64,000 bases of DNA, taken from assembly GCA_002384855.1 (NCBI GenBank), contig DGBP01000074.1, positions 64,919 to 128,918 on the forward strand. Reading direction: 5' to 3'. The position numbers and the translations under genes were made by a program. The notes under the pieces were generated by a model, which was given only the letters and a program-made list of their open reading frames with translations, did no database searches and was not told the DNA's origin. How positions within the stretch are numbered: position 1 is the stretch's first letter; the number at the start of each line of letters is the position of its first letter. Source of the stretch: Nocardioidaceae bacterium UBA4001 (GTDB lineage: Bacteria > Actinomycetota > Actinomycetes > Propionibacteriales > Nocardioidaceae). Shown one piece after another: positions 25,767-33,360 of this stretch.

Positions 25767-26483
25767 ATGACCACGCCGACCCGCGAGCCCGACGGCCCCG
25801 CCCTCGTCCCCGGCGAGCTGCGCGGCTACCGCCAGTTCGAGCTGCGCCCCGACGGGCTGTACCCCCTCGTGCAGGCTGGCTCCGGACCCTGGGACGGGCA
25901 GCTCGAGCGTGCCCGGTGCGCGACGGGCGGCGACCACGCGGCACCCGCCGGCGGCTGTCGCTGCGGGCTGTACGCGTGGTACCGACCCGGCGCCGCGACC
26001 GTCGCGATCGGACCCGTGAGCGCGGTGGTGGCCGCCCGGGGGCGCTGCGTGCTCGGCGACCGTGGCTTCCGGGCCGCCGAGGCACGGATCGAGGCGGTGA
26101 CACTGCCGCTCGCCATGCGCATCTACCCCGGCACCGCTGCCCGGACCCGACGGATGCTCGCCGAGCGGTATCCCGACACCCGGGTCTACCCCACCGCGCG
26201 ACAGATGCTGAGGGACTACCCGCCCCAGGACGTCCGCGAGCTCGGGATCGACCCACCCGGTGACAGGAGCCGTGGCTACCGGGTCGCGGTGGTGGCCGTG
26301 CTGGTGACGGTCGTGGTGTGCACCGGCGCCCTCGCGGCGATGCCTGGGTACGCGATCGCCTACGGCTTCGCCGGCTGGTGGCCGCTGCTGGTGCTCTTCA
26401 CGATCGCGTGGCAGGCCGGGCTGGTCTGGCTCGTCGCCCGGCTCCTCTCGCTGCAGGGGCCGCCGGTCAAAGGGCCTCCCTGA
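25767..26483 (+). CDS. Hypothetical membrane protein
   Basis: A 238-residue protein. A soluble N-terminal part (ELRGYRQFELR, a CGLYAWYRPG segment with nearby cysteines, and VLGDRGFRAAEARIEAV) is followed by two transmembrane helices in the last 70 residues. The ATG at 25767 is the first Met giving a protein-like N-terminus. The soluble part has the feel of a small binding domain; no family is recognised. Confidence 0.65.
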   Translation: MTTPTREPDGPALVPGELRGYRQFELRPDGLYPLVQAGSGPWDGQLERARCATGGDHAAPAGGCRCGLYAWYRPGAATVAIGPVSAVVAARGRCVLGDRGFRAAEARIEAVTLPLAMRIYPGTAARTRRMLAERYPDTRVYPTARQMLRDYPPQDVRELGIDPPGDRSRGYRVAVVAVLVTVVVCTGALAAMPGYAIAYGFAGWWPLLVLFTIAWQAGLVWLVARLLSLQGPPVKGPP

Positions 26484-26495
26484 CCACCGAGGACC

Positions 26496-26918
26496 TCAGA
26501 GGTGGTCGGGGACGGTGAGGTCGTCGGGATCCTGCCTCAGCGGCATGCTCTCGACGGCGGCGCGGGTCACCGCGGAGGTCGTCTTCACCAGCGCACGGCG
26601 GCGGCGGTCGGACATCGCCTCCCACGAGCCGGGCTTGCGCTGGTCGAGGAGCGACCTCGCCGACACCTCCGCCGCGGCGGCGTACTCCTCGTCGCTGAAC
26701 TGCGGGGTCGCACCCACCGTGGGCCGCTCCGGCAGGGCCTGCAGGGCGGGTAGCACCATCTCGCCGATGACGGAGCGGCGGTTGTACTTCTCGATCGTCG
26801 GCAGCGACTCCCACGCCTCGTCCGTGGCACCGCGGCGCCACGGCATCCGGGTCGCGCCGTACGACTTCCTTGCGACGGCATCGACGGCGACGGTCATCTC
26901 CCGCTCGGTGAACCTCAT
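26496..26918 (-). CDS. Hypothetical helical protein
   Basis: A 140-residue, Arg/Ala-rich protein starting MRFTEREMTVAVDAVARKS, predicted mostly helical. It ends 12 bases from the end of the convergent membrane protein gene. No family recognised. Confidence 0.6.
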   Translation of the reverse strand: MRFTEREMTVAVDAVARKSYGATRMPWRRGATDEAWESLPTIEKYNRRSVIGEMVLPALQALPERPTVGATPQFSDEEYAAAAEVSARSLLDQRKPGSWEAMSDRRRRALVKTTSAVTRAAVESMPLRQDPDDLTVPDHL

Positions 26919-27017
26919 GGGCCCCGAGTCTGCAGCATGCCCGCGACGGTCACCCCGCCAGGTTCTCCTGGGCGGTGATGGCACGGGGGTACCCGTGACC
27001 GGCGACGCGAAACCGGC

Positions 27018-28046
27018 TCAGCGTGCCCCGGGAAGCACCCCGGCCAGTACCTTGCCGAGCACCGCCGCCGCCTCGTGCGCCTGCGCGGCGGAGACGTCGA
27101 GGTGGGTGACCAGCCTGACCGTCCGCGGCCCCACGGCGCTCACCAGCACCCCGGACTCGCGGGCGGCGGCCACCACCGACGCGGCGTCGGGTACGTCGAC
27201 CACGACGATGTTCGTGTCGACCCCGGCGGGGTCCACGCCGCAGGCCCCCGCGAGGAGCCGGGCGTTCTCGTGGTCCTCGGCCAGCCGGTCGACGTGGTGG
27301 TCGAGCGCGTGCAGCCCGGCCGCTGCCAGGACCCCGACCTGCCGCATCCCCCCGCCCAGCCGCTTGCGCCACACACGCGCCTCGTCCACCGCGTCCGCCG
27401 TGCCCACCATGAGCGAGCCCACCGGCGCCCCGAGACCCTTGCTGAGGCAGACCGCGAGCACGTCGACCAGGGAGCCGTACCTCTCGAGCGGGACGCCGGA
27501 CGCGACGTGCGCGTTCCAGAGCCGGGCACCGTCGAGGTGCACCGCGACGCCCACCGAGTCGGCGAAGGCCCGCAGCGCCTCGATGTCGGAGAGCGGCAGG
27601 ACCGTGCCACCGCCGAAGTTGTGGGTGTTCTCGATCGAGACCGCCTTGGTGGGCACGAAGAACGGCCCCATGTCGGGGGCGAACAGCGAGCTCACCGCGT
27701 CCAGGTCGAGCAACCCGCGGGCCCCGGTCCAGGTCCGCATCGTCAGCCCCGTGAAGGCGCCGTGCGCACCGAGCTCGGCGCGGGCGATGTGTGCGGAGGA
27801 CTCGCACAGCACCTCCTCGCCGACGCCGACGACCGACCGGACGGCCAGCACGTTGGCCATCGAGCCGGTCGGTGTGAAGAGCGCCGCCTCCTTGCCGAAG
27901 AGGCCGGCCACCCGCTCCTCGAGCGCGCGGACGGTCGGGTCCTCGCCGTACACGTCGTCGCCGACCTCGGCGGACGCCATCGCCGCACGCATGTCGGTCG
28001 TGGGGCGGGTGACCGTGTCGCTGCGCAGGTCGATCGGCGCGGTCAT
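27018..28046 (-). CDS. ltaE: Low-specificity L-threonine aldolase
   Basis: A 342-residue PLP enzyme of fold type I: DLRSDTVTRPT at the N-terminus, FTPTGSMAN, the VHLDGARLWNA segment with the PLP-contacting Asp, and CLSKGLGAPVGS with the Schiff-base lysine. It splits threonine or allo-threonine to glycine and acetaldehyde. Its ATG overlaps the stop codon of the preceding type II DAHP synthase gene by four bases (ATGA). Confidence 0.93.
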   Translation of the reverse strand: MTAPIDLRSDTVTRPTTDMRAAMASAEVGDDVYGEDPTVRALEERVAGLFGKEAALFTPTGSMANVLAVRSVVGVGEEVLCESSAHIARAELGAHGAFTGLTMRTWTGARGLLDLDAVSSLFAPDMGPFFVPTKAVSIENTHNFGGGTVLPLSDIEALRAFADSVGVAVHLDGARLWNAHVASGVPLERYGSLVDVLAVCLSKGLGAPVGSLMVGTADAVDEARVWRKRLGGGMRQVGVLAAAGLHALDHHVDRLAEDHENARLLAGACGVDPAGVDTNIVVVDVPDAASVVAAARESGVLVSAVGPRTVRLVTHLDVSAAQAHEAAAVLGKVLAGVLPGAR

Positions 28047-29392
28047 GCGGTGGGCGAGGTGCGGTTGCGCAGCATCTCCGCGATGAGGAAGGCGATCTCC
28101 AGGGACTGCACGCGGTTCAGGCGGGGGTCGCAGACCGACTCATAGCGGTGCGAGAGGTCCATCTCCGCGAGCGCCTCTCCCCCGCCGACACACTCGGTGA
28201 CGTCATCGCCGGTCAGCTCGATGTGCATGCCGCCGGGCCAGGTGCCGAGCGCGCGGTGCACGTCGAAGAAGCCCTGCGCCTCGTTGATGACGTCGTCGAA
28301 GGCGCGGGTCTTGTAGCCGCTCGAGGCTTCCCAGGTGTTGCCGTGCATCGGGTCGCAGACCCAGGCGACCTGGACCCCGGCGGCGGTGACCTTCTCGACG
28401 AGGTTCGGCAGGACGTCGCGGATCTTCTTCGCGCCCATGCGCGTGATGAAGGTCAGCCGGCCGGCCTCGTTCTCGGGGTTGAGCCGCGCGGCGAGCGCCA
28501 GTGCGTCGTCGGGCGTCGAGGTGGGCCCGAGCTTCACACCGATCGGGTTGCGGATCTTCGACAGCAGCTCGACGTGGGCACCGTCGAGCTGACGGGTCCG
28601 CTCACCGATCCACACGAAGTGGGCGGAGGTGTCGTAGGGCAGCTGGGTTCGCGAGTCGATCCGGGTGAGGGCGTGCTCGTACTCCAGGATCAGCGCCTCG
28701 TGGCTGGAGTGGAAGTCGACGCGGTGGAACTCGTCCGGGTCGGCACCGATCGCCTGCATGAACGTGAGCGCCCGGTCGATCTCGCCCGCCAGCTGCTCGT
28801 AGCGACGACCGACCGGCGAGGACCGGACGAAGTCGGTGTTCCAGGTGTGCACCTGCCGCAGGTCGGCGTAGCCACCGGTGACGAAGGCGCGCACGAGGTT
28901 CAGCGTCGAGGCGGAGGCGTGGTAGGTCTCGACCAGCCGCTGCGGGTCCGGGACCCGTGACTCAGGGGTGAAGTCGAACCCGTTCACCGCGTCGCCTCGG
29001 TAGGCCGGCAGTGTGACGCCCTGACGGGTCTCGCTGTCGGAGGAGCGCGGCTTGGCGTACTGCCCCGCGAGCCGGCCCACCTTGACCACGGGCACGGAGG
29101 CGGCGTAGGTGAGCACGACGGCCATCTGCAGCAGCACCCGCAGCTTGTTGCGCACGTTGTCGGCGGTGGCGCCCGCGTGGGTCTCGGCGCAGTCGCCGCC
29201 CTGGAGCAGGAACGCCTCACCACGGGCCACGGCGCCCAGCTTGGTCTTGAGGTCGTCGCACTCGCCGGCGAAGACGAGCGGCGGGACGCTGCGGAGCTTG
29301 CTCACCGCCGCGTCGAGCGCCTCGGGGTCGGGCCAGTTCGGCTGCTGGGCCGCACCCATGTCGCGGAGGGTCTGCAGATCAGGGACGTTCAC
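28043..29392 (-). CDS. aroG: Type II 3-deoxy-7-phosphoheptulonate synthase
   Basis: A 449-residue type II (plant/mycobacterial-like) DAHP synthase with FLLQGGDCAE, VKVGRLAGQYAKPRS, HFVWIGERTRQLDG, IGVKLGPT and WVCDPMHGNT. It is homologous in position and type to Rv2178c. The GTG start at 29392 has TAGTCT 6 bases upstream, i.e. a leaderless start; GGAGG lies too close to act as a ribosome site. It is followed by ltaE in an ATGA overlap. Having both this and the type I-beta enzyme suggests differently regulated entry points to aromatic synthesis. Confidence 0.96.
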   Translation of the reverse strand: MNVPDLQTLRDMGAAQQPNWPDPEALDAAVSKLRSVPPLVFAGECDDLKTKLGAVARGEAFLLQGGDCAETHAGATADNVRNKLRVLLQMAVVLTYAASVPVVKVGRLAGQYAKPRSSDSETRQGVTLPAYRGDAVNGFDFTPESRVPDPQRLVETYHASASTLNLVRAFVTGGYADLRQVHTWNTDFVRSSPVGRRYEQLAGEIDRALTFMQAIGADPDEFHRVDFHSSHEALILEYEHALTRIDSRTQLPYDTSAHFVWIGERTRQLDGAHVELLSKIRNPIGVKLGPTSTPDDALALAARLNPENEAGRLTFITRMGAKKIRDVLPNLVEKVTAAGVQVAWVCDPMHGNTWEASSGYKTRAFDDVINEAQGFFDVHRALGTWPGGMHIELTGDDVTECVGGGEALAEMDLSHRYESVCDPRLNRVQSLEIAFLIAEMLRNRTSPTA

Positions 29393-29613
29393 CCCTCCAG
29401 ACTACGTCTCGACGACCTCGGCCGGTCACGGCGTTCCCCGTCGCGGACGCCTCCCAGGGGTACGACGGACGCCCCACACCCGCCGACTCGGGCCGACTGA
29501 ACCGTCCTCGCGGACTGCCGCAACAACCTGAGGGGGCCACCTGACCTGTCCTACGGTGCAGTCGCGGCCACAGATCCGCGCATTGTCGTGGGAGGCCGAC
29601 ATCTGTTCGGATC

Positions 29614-29862
29614 GTGAAGACGATCAGCCAGCGCGAACTACGAAACGACAACGCGGAAGTCATCCGTGGCGTGGAGCAGGGTGAGATCCACACGGTGACC
29701 CGTCGCGGAGTGCCCGTCGCGCGTCTCGTCCCGCTGAGCGACGCGACCGACTTGCGCTGCGACCGGCCGGCCAAGAGGCGGCCCCGTTACACCGCGCAAG
29801 CGCGTGTCCGCATCAGCACACCGACCAGCGACCTGCTGGACGACCTGCGAGGGGATCGTTGA
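29614..29862 (+). CDS. Phd/YefM-type antitoxin
   Basis: An 82-residue antitoxin starting (GTG) MKTISQRELRNDNAEVIRGVEQGE, followed by TRRGVPVARLVPLSD, the standard Phd/YefM fold, and a C-terminal toxin-binding tail. It overlaps the toxin start by four bases (TTGA). Base use here is less GC-biased than in the neighbours, suggesting a recently acquired module. Confidence 0.85.
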   Translation: MKTISQRELRNDNAEVIRGVEQGEIHTVTRRGVPVARLVPLSDATDLRCDRPAKRRPRYTAQARVRISTPTSDLLDDLRGDR

Positions 29863-30250
29863 GCCTCTGGTACCTCGACACCTCCGCCGCCTTGAAGTTG
29901 GTGGTTGAGGAATCCGAGTCCGAGGCACTCGCCCATGGCATCGACCGCGAGCGACCGGACCTTGTTGCTTGCTGGCTCCTGGAAACCGAGATGCGCCGCG
30001 CAGCGCAGCGTGAAGACGCCCTGACGCAACAGATCGTTACGGAGTTCCTCGAAGGTGTCGGACTGTACGAGGTCCCGCCGTCACTGTTCCGAGAGGCAGC
30101 GTTGCTGCCTGGGACACATCTGCGCTCCCTCGACGCGCGCTCCACCCGGTGGCTGCCATCCGGATTGGTGTCGACCGCGTAGTCACCTATGAATCGCGGT
30201 TGAGCGACTCGGCGCGATCTCTGGGCCTCAGCGTCTTCGCGCCTGCGTGA
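29859..30250 (+). pseudogene. VapC-type PIN-domain toxin, frameshifted
   Basis: The protein starts (TTG) SLWYLDTSAALKL with D7, continues with LLETEMRRA (E44) and LRSLDA (D92), then leaves frame and stops at 30182. Skipping two bases at 30135-30136, inside a GCGCGC run, restores the expected end: ALHPVAAIRIGVDRVVTYES and onward to a stop at 30250. The break removes the last acidic position and final helix of the PIN fold, so the toxin is probably inactive. It is partnered with the Phd-type antitoxin upstream. Confidence 0.85.
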
Positions 30251-30511
30251 ACGATCTGTGCAACGCGGCGGCGCGGCCCCGGCACGAACAGGACCGCATG
30301 TGCGCTGAAACCACGCGGACGTGCGCGAGCAGATCCTGCTCCCTCCGCGCGCGCATGAGCCCGATCTGCGGCCTGTCAGGGCGTAACCGTTCCACGAACA
30401 CCCGTCGCGGCGATTGCTGGTGTTGTTCTCACACACCTACGGGAGGGACGCAGCCACCTACGCGTAAGGGCTGCAGCGGCGGGCCGCCCCCGACCGGCGG
30501 GGAGCGCCGGG
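30251..30511. other. Non-coding stretch after the toxin-antitoxin remnant
   Basis: No credible gene, RNA or repeat was seen. A 97-codon open frame covers part of it, but it is Arg/Cys/Thr-rich and unlike a protein. Together with the toxin-antitoxin genes the stretch has a different base texture from its surroundings. Confidence 0.4.
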
Positions 30512-31933
30512 CTACCCCGCGATGTGGTCGACGTCCCTGAAGCCGGTCTTCTTGCCTCGCGCACCGCGGTTCCACAGCCACGTCAATACCCACAGGGCGA
30601 TCCCGAGCCCGATCAGGATGCCGGCGATCTTGTACTGCACCGGGTCACGCCCCGTCCACGGGCCGACCAGGAAGGTGCAGGTGACCGCGCCGACCACCGG
30701 CACCCAGACGGGCGCCTTGAAGTGGTCGTGCTGCACGTGGTGCGTCCGCTTCAGCACGAGGTTGGCGACGTTGACGATCGCGAACACCCCGAGCAGCAGG
30801 AGCGCCGTCGTACCACCGAGCGCCGTCACGGTGTCGGCCGCCATCACCCGGGTGACCACGACGATCAGACCGAGCGCGACCAGGGTGACGAAGACGATCG
30901 CCGCCCAGGGCGAACGACGCCCGGGAAGCACCGACGACAGCGAACGCGGGAGCACGTCCTGCTTGGCCATGCCGTAGATCAGACGGCTGGCCATGAGCAT
31001 GTTGATCAGGGCCGTGTTCGCGACCGCGAACATCGAGATCAACGGGTAGAGCGTGTCCATCGGCAGGCCCGGGGCGCCGGCCCGGACGACCTCGAGCAGC
31101 GGTGTCTCGCTGGCGGCCAGGTCACCCACAGGCACGACCGCGACCGCAGCGATGGAGACCAGGACGTAGATGAAGGCGGTGATGCCGAGTCCGGTGAGCA
31201 TCACCCGCGGGAAGTTGCGGGTCGGGTCCTTGGTCTCCTCGACCATGTTGACCGAGTCCTCGAAGCCGACCATCGCGAAGAAGGCCAGCGACGTGGCCGC
31301 GGTGACCGCGACGAAGGCGCTCTTGTCCTCGGAGGTCTCGAAGACCATCACCCGGCTGAAGTCGACGTTGCCCTGCGTCATCGCGTAGAAGCCGATCAGG
31401 ATCACGATCAGCAGACCCGTGAGCTCGACGATCGTCAGGACCACGTTGACCTTGACGCTCTCGCTGACCCCGCGAAGGTTGATCAGCGCGAGGAGGACCA
31501 TGAACGCCAGCGCGATGAGCATGACGGTGGTCGTTCCCGGCTCGATGCCGGCGACCACCGCGAGGTTCTCGGAGAAGAACTTCGACGCCGTCGAGGCACT
31601 GGTGATTCCCGAGCTCATCACCGCGAACGCCACGAGGAAGGTGACGAAGTGGATGCCGAAGGCCTTGTGCGTGTACAACGCGGCGCCCGCGGCGTGGGGG
31701 TACTTCGTGACGAGCTCCAGGTAGGAGAACGCCGTGATCGTGGCGACCGCGAAGGCGACCAGGAACGGCGCCCAGGCGGCACCGCCCACCTCGGCGGCGA
31801 CGTCGCCGGTCAGCGCGTAGACCCCCGTGCCGAGGATGTCCCCCACGATGAACAGGAGCAGAAGCCTCGGGCCGAGCGCCCGCTTCAGCTCGGGTTGCTC
31901 CGACTGCGGTGCTGCACTCACGTCCGAGCTCAT
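30512..31933 (-). CDS. APC-family amino acid permease
   Basis: A 473-residue transporter with twelve hydrophobic segments. GDILGTGVYALTGDVA in helix 1, FFAMVGFEDSVNMVEETKDPTRNFP between helices 6 and 7, and ASRLIYGMAKQDVLP are typical of the APC superfamily. Substrate is probably an amino acid or amine. The ATG at 31933 is chosen because AGGGG lies about 8 bases upstream; the in-frame extension beyond it is not protein-like. Confidence 0.88.
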   Translation of the reverse strand: MSSDVSAAPQSEQPELKRALGPRLLLLFIVGDILGTGVYALTGDVAAEVGGAAWAPFLVAFAVATITAFSYLELVTKYPHAAGAALYTHKAFGIHFVTFLVAFAVMSSGITSASTASKFFSENLAVVAGIEPGTTTVMLIALAFMVLLALINLRGVSESVKVNVVLTIVELTGLLIVILIGFYAMTQGNVDFSRVMVFETSEDKSAFVAVTAATSLAFFAMVGFEDSVNMVEETKDPTRNFPRVMLTGLGITAFIYVLVSIAAVAVVPVGDLAASETPLLEVVRAGAPGLPMDTLYPLISMFAVANTALINMLMASRLIYGMAKQDVLPRSLSSVLPGRRSPWAAIVFVTLVALGLIVVVTRVMAADTVTALGGTTALLLLGVFAIVNVANLVLKRTHHVQHDHFKAPVWVPVVGAVTCTFLVGPWTGRDPVQYKIAGILIGLGIALWVLTWLWNRGARGKKTGFRDVDHIAG

Positions 31934-32103
31934 CTGGAGTCCCCTGTCATCGGCGGCGTTGCTCTCACGATGAGCCGATGATGCCCATTCGAGCGACGCC
32001 CCACACCACACGAGCCGCACCCCGCCGTACGACGGCAGGCGCGTGACCTTCGGCGCCGAGCCTCGTTGTCGATGCATCTGACGGCTCATCCGGAAGGCTC
32101 GAC

Positions 32104-33246
32104 ATGTCTCGCGGTCACTCCCCTCTCTCCCGCACACGCCTGAGCGCACTCGCTGCGGGGCTCGGCCTGGTCGCCACCGCGGCGGTCGCCGTGCCCGCCG
32201 CTGCCACCACGAACGACCCGCTGCGCGACCAGCAGTGGGGCCTGGACCAGATCAAGGCCGAGGAGGCCTGGGCCGCCACGACCGGCTCCGGCGCCGTGGT
32301 CGCGGTCGTGGACTCCGGTGTGGACCTCACGCACCCCGACCTGCGCGGCAACCTGGTCCAGGGCGCGACCTTCATCGACTGCGACCCGTCCTGCGGCAAC
32401 GGCGACTGGAAGGGTCCCGACCGGGAGGGCAACGACCGCGACGAGCACGGCACCCACGTCAGCGGGATCGTCGCGGCGGTGACCGACAACGGCACCGGTG
32501 TCGCGGGCACGGCCCCGGACGCCAAGGTGATGCCGATCAAGGCGCTCGAGGCGGGCAGCGGCTCGTTCGAGGACATCGCCAACGGCATCCGCTACGCCGT
32601 CGACCACGGCGCCGACGTCGTGAACCTCAGCCTCGGCGCGCTCCCCGGTGTGCAGGCCCTGACCCTCACGGGGCTGGAGTCGTCGGTGACCGAGGCTATC
32701 GCCTACGCCGACGCGAACGGTGTCCTCGTCGTCGCCGCGGCCGGCAACGAGGCTGTCCCGGTCTGCGACACCCCGTCGTTCGAGCCGGGCGCCCTGTGCG
32801 TGACCTCCACCGACCGCAACGAGCTGCCGAGCTGGTTCAGCAACGGTGGCCTCAAGGCCGACCTGTTCGCGGTCGCCGCCCCCGGTGGCGCCGGTCTCCT
32901 GTTCTGCGAGGACGACATCGTCTCCACCGTGCCCCTCGGCACCGGCTCGGAGGCCTGCGGTGAGAGCGACTACGACTACTACGCCGGCACCTCGATGGCG
33001 ACCCCGCACGTCGCGGGTGTCGCGGCACTGCTGTTCGCCCAGGGTCGGACGCTCGAGAACGTCAAGTCCGCCCTCGTCGACACCGCGCGCACCCCGGCGG
33101 CCGGCACCGGCCTCTGGACCCCGAGCTACGGCCACGGGATCGTCGACGCGGCGGCCGCGGCCGCCTACGAGGGTGCCGGTGCGGCGCAGGTCAAGGGCAA
33201 GAAGGGCGGCAAGGGCGGCAACGGCGGCAAGGGCCGCAAGGGCTGA
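32104..33246 (+). CDS. Secreted subtilisin-like serine protease (S8)
   Basis: A 380-residue exported protease. A signal peptide (RTRLSALAAGLGLVATAAVAVPAAA) is followed by the subtilase domain with catalytic D70 (VVDSGVD), H115 (HGTHVSG) and S297 (GTSMATPHVAG). There is little room for a prodomain: the mature start is almost directly DQQWGLDQIKAEEAW. Four cysteines lie in insertions and may form disulphides. The last 17 residues are only Gly, Lys, Arg, Asn and Val, giving a flexible basic tail that may bind the wall or DNA. A strong terminator follows. Confidence 0.93.
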   Translation: MSRGHSPLSRTRLSALAAGLGLVATAAVAVPAAATTNDPLRDQQWGLDQIKAEEAWAATTGSGAVVAVVDSGVDLTHPDLRGNLVQGATFIDCDPSCGNGDWKGPDREGNDRDEHGTHVSGIVAAVTDNGTGVAGTAPDAKVMPIKALEAGSGSFEDIANGIRYAVDHGADVVNLSLGALPGVQALTLTGLESSVTEAIAYADANGVLVVAAAGNEAVPVCDTPSFEPGALCVTSTDRNELPSWFSNGGLKADLFAVAAPGGAGLLFCEDDIVSTVPLGTGSEACGESDYDYYAGTSMATPHVAGVAALLFAQGRTLENVKSALVDTARTPAAGTGLWTPSYGHGIVDAAAAAAYEGAGAAQVKGKKGGKGGNGGKGRKG

Positions 33247-33297
33247 CGCGGGTCACCGGCGTCCCGGCCCACCCTCCACTCCCCGGGACGCACGGGA

Positions 33298-33334
33298 GAA
33301 GGGGGACCGTCCAGCATACGGGCGGTCCCCCTTC
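33298..33334. terminator. Bidirectional terminator between protease and recQ
   Basis: A perfect 12-bp stem (GAAGGGGGACCG with CGGTCCCCCTTC) closes a 13-base loop. It lies between convergent genes, 51 bases after the protease stop and 26 bases from the recQ stop. Confidence 0.75.
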
Positions 33335-33360
33335 GCACGTCCGGGCCCCGGCGGAGGGTC

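Noticed and set aside
29530..30511. Mobile element carrying the toxin-antitoxin genes
   Set aside because: Base texture differs from the surroundings, but no transposase, integrase, terminal inverted repeat or target duplication was seen.
30247..30540. 97-codon open frame after the broken vapC
   Set aside because: Composition (Arg, Cys, Thr rich) is that of non-coding high-GC DNA and no start signal is present.
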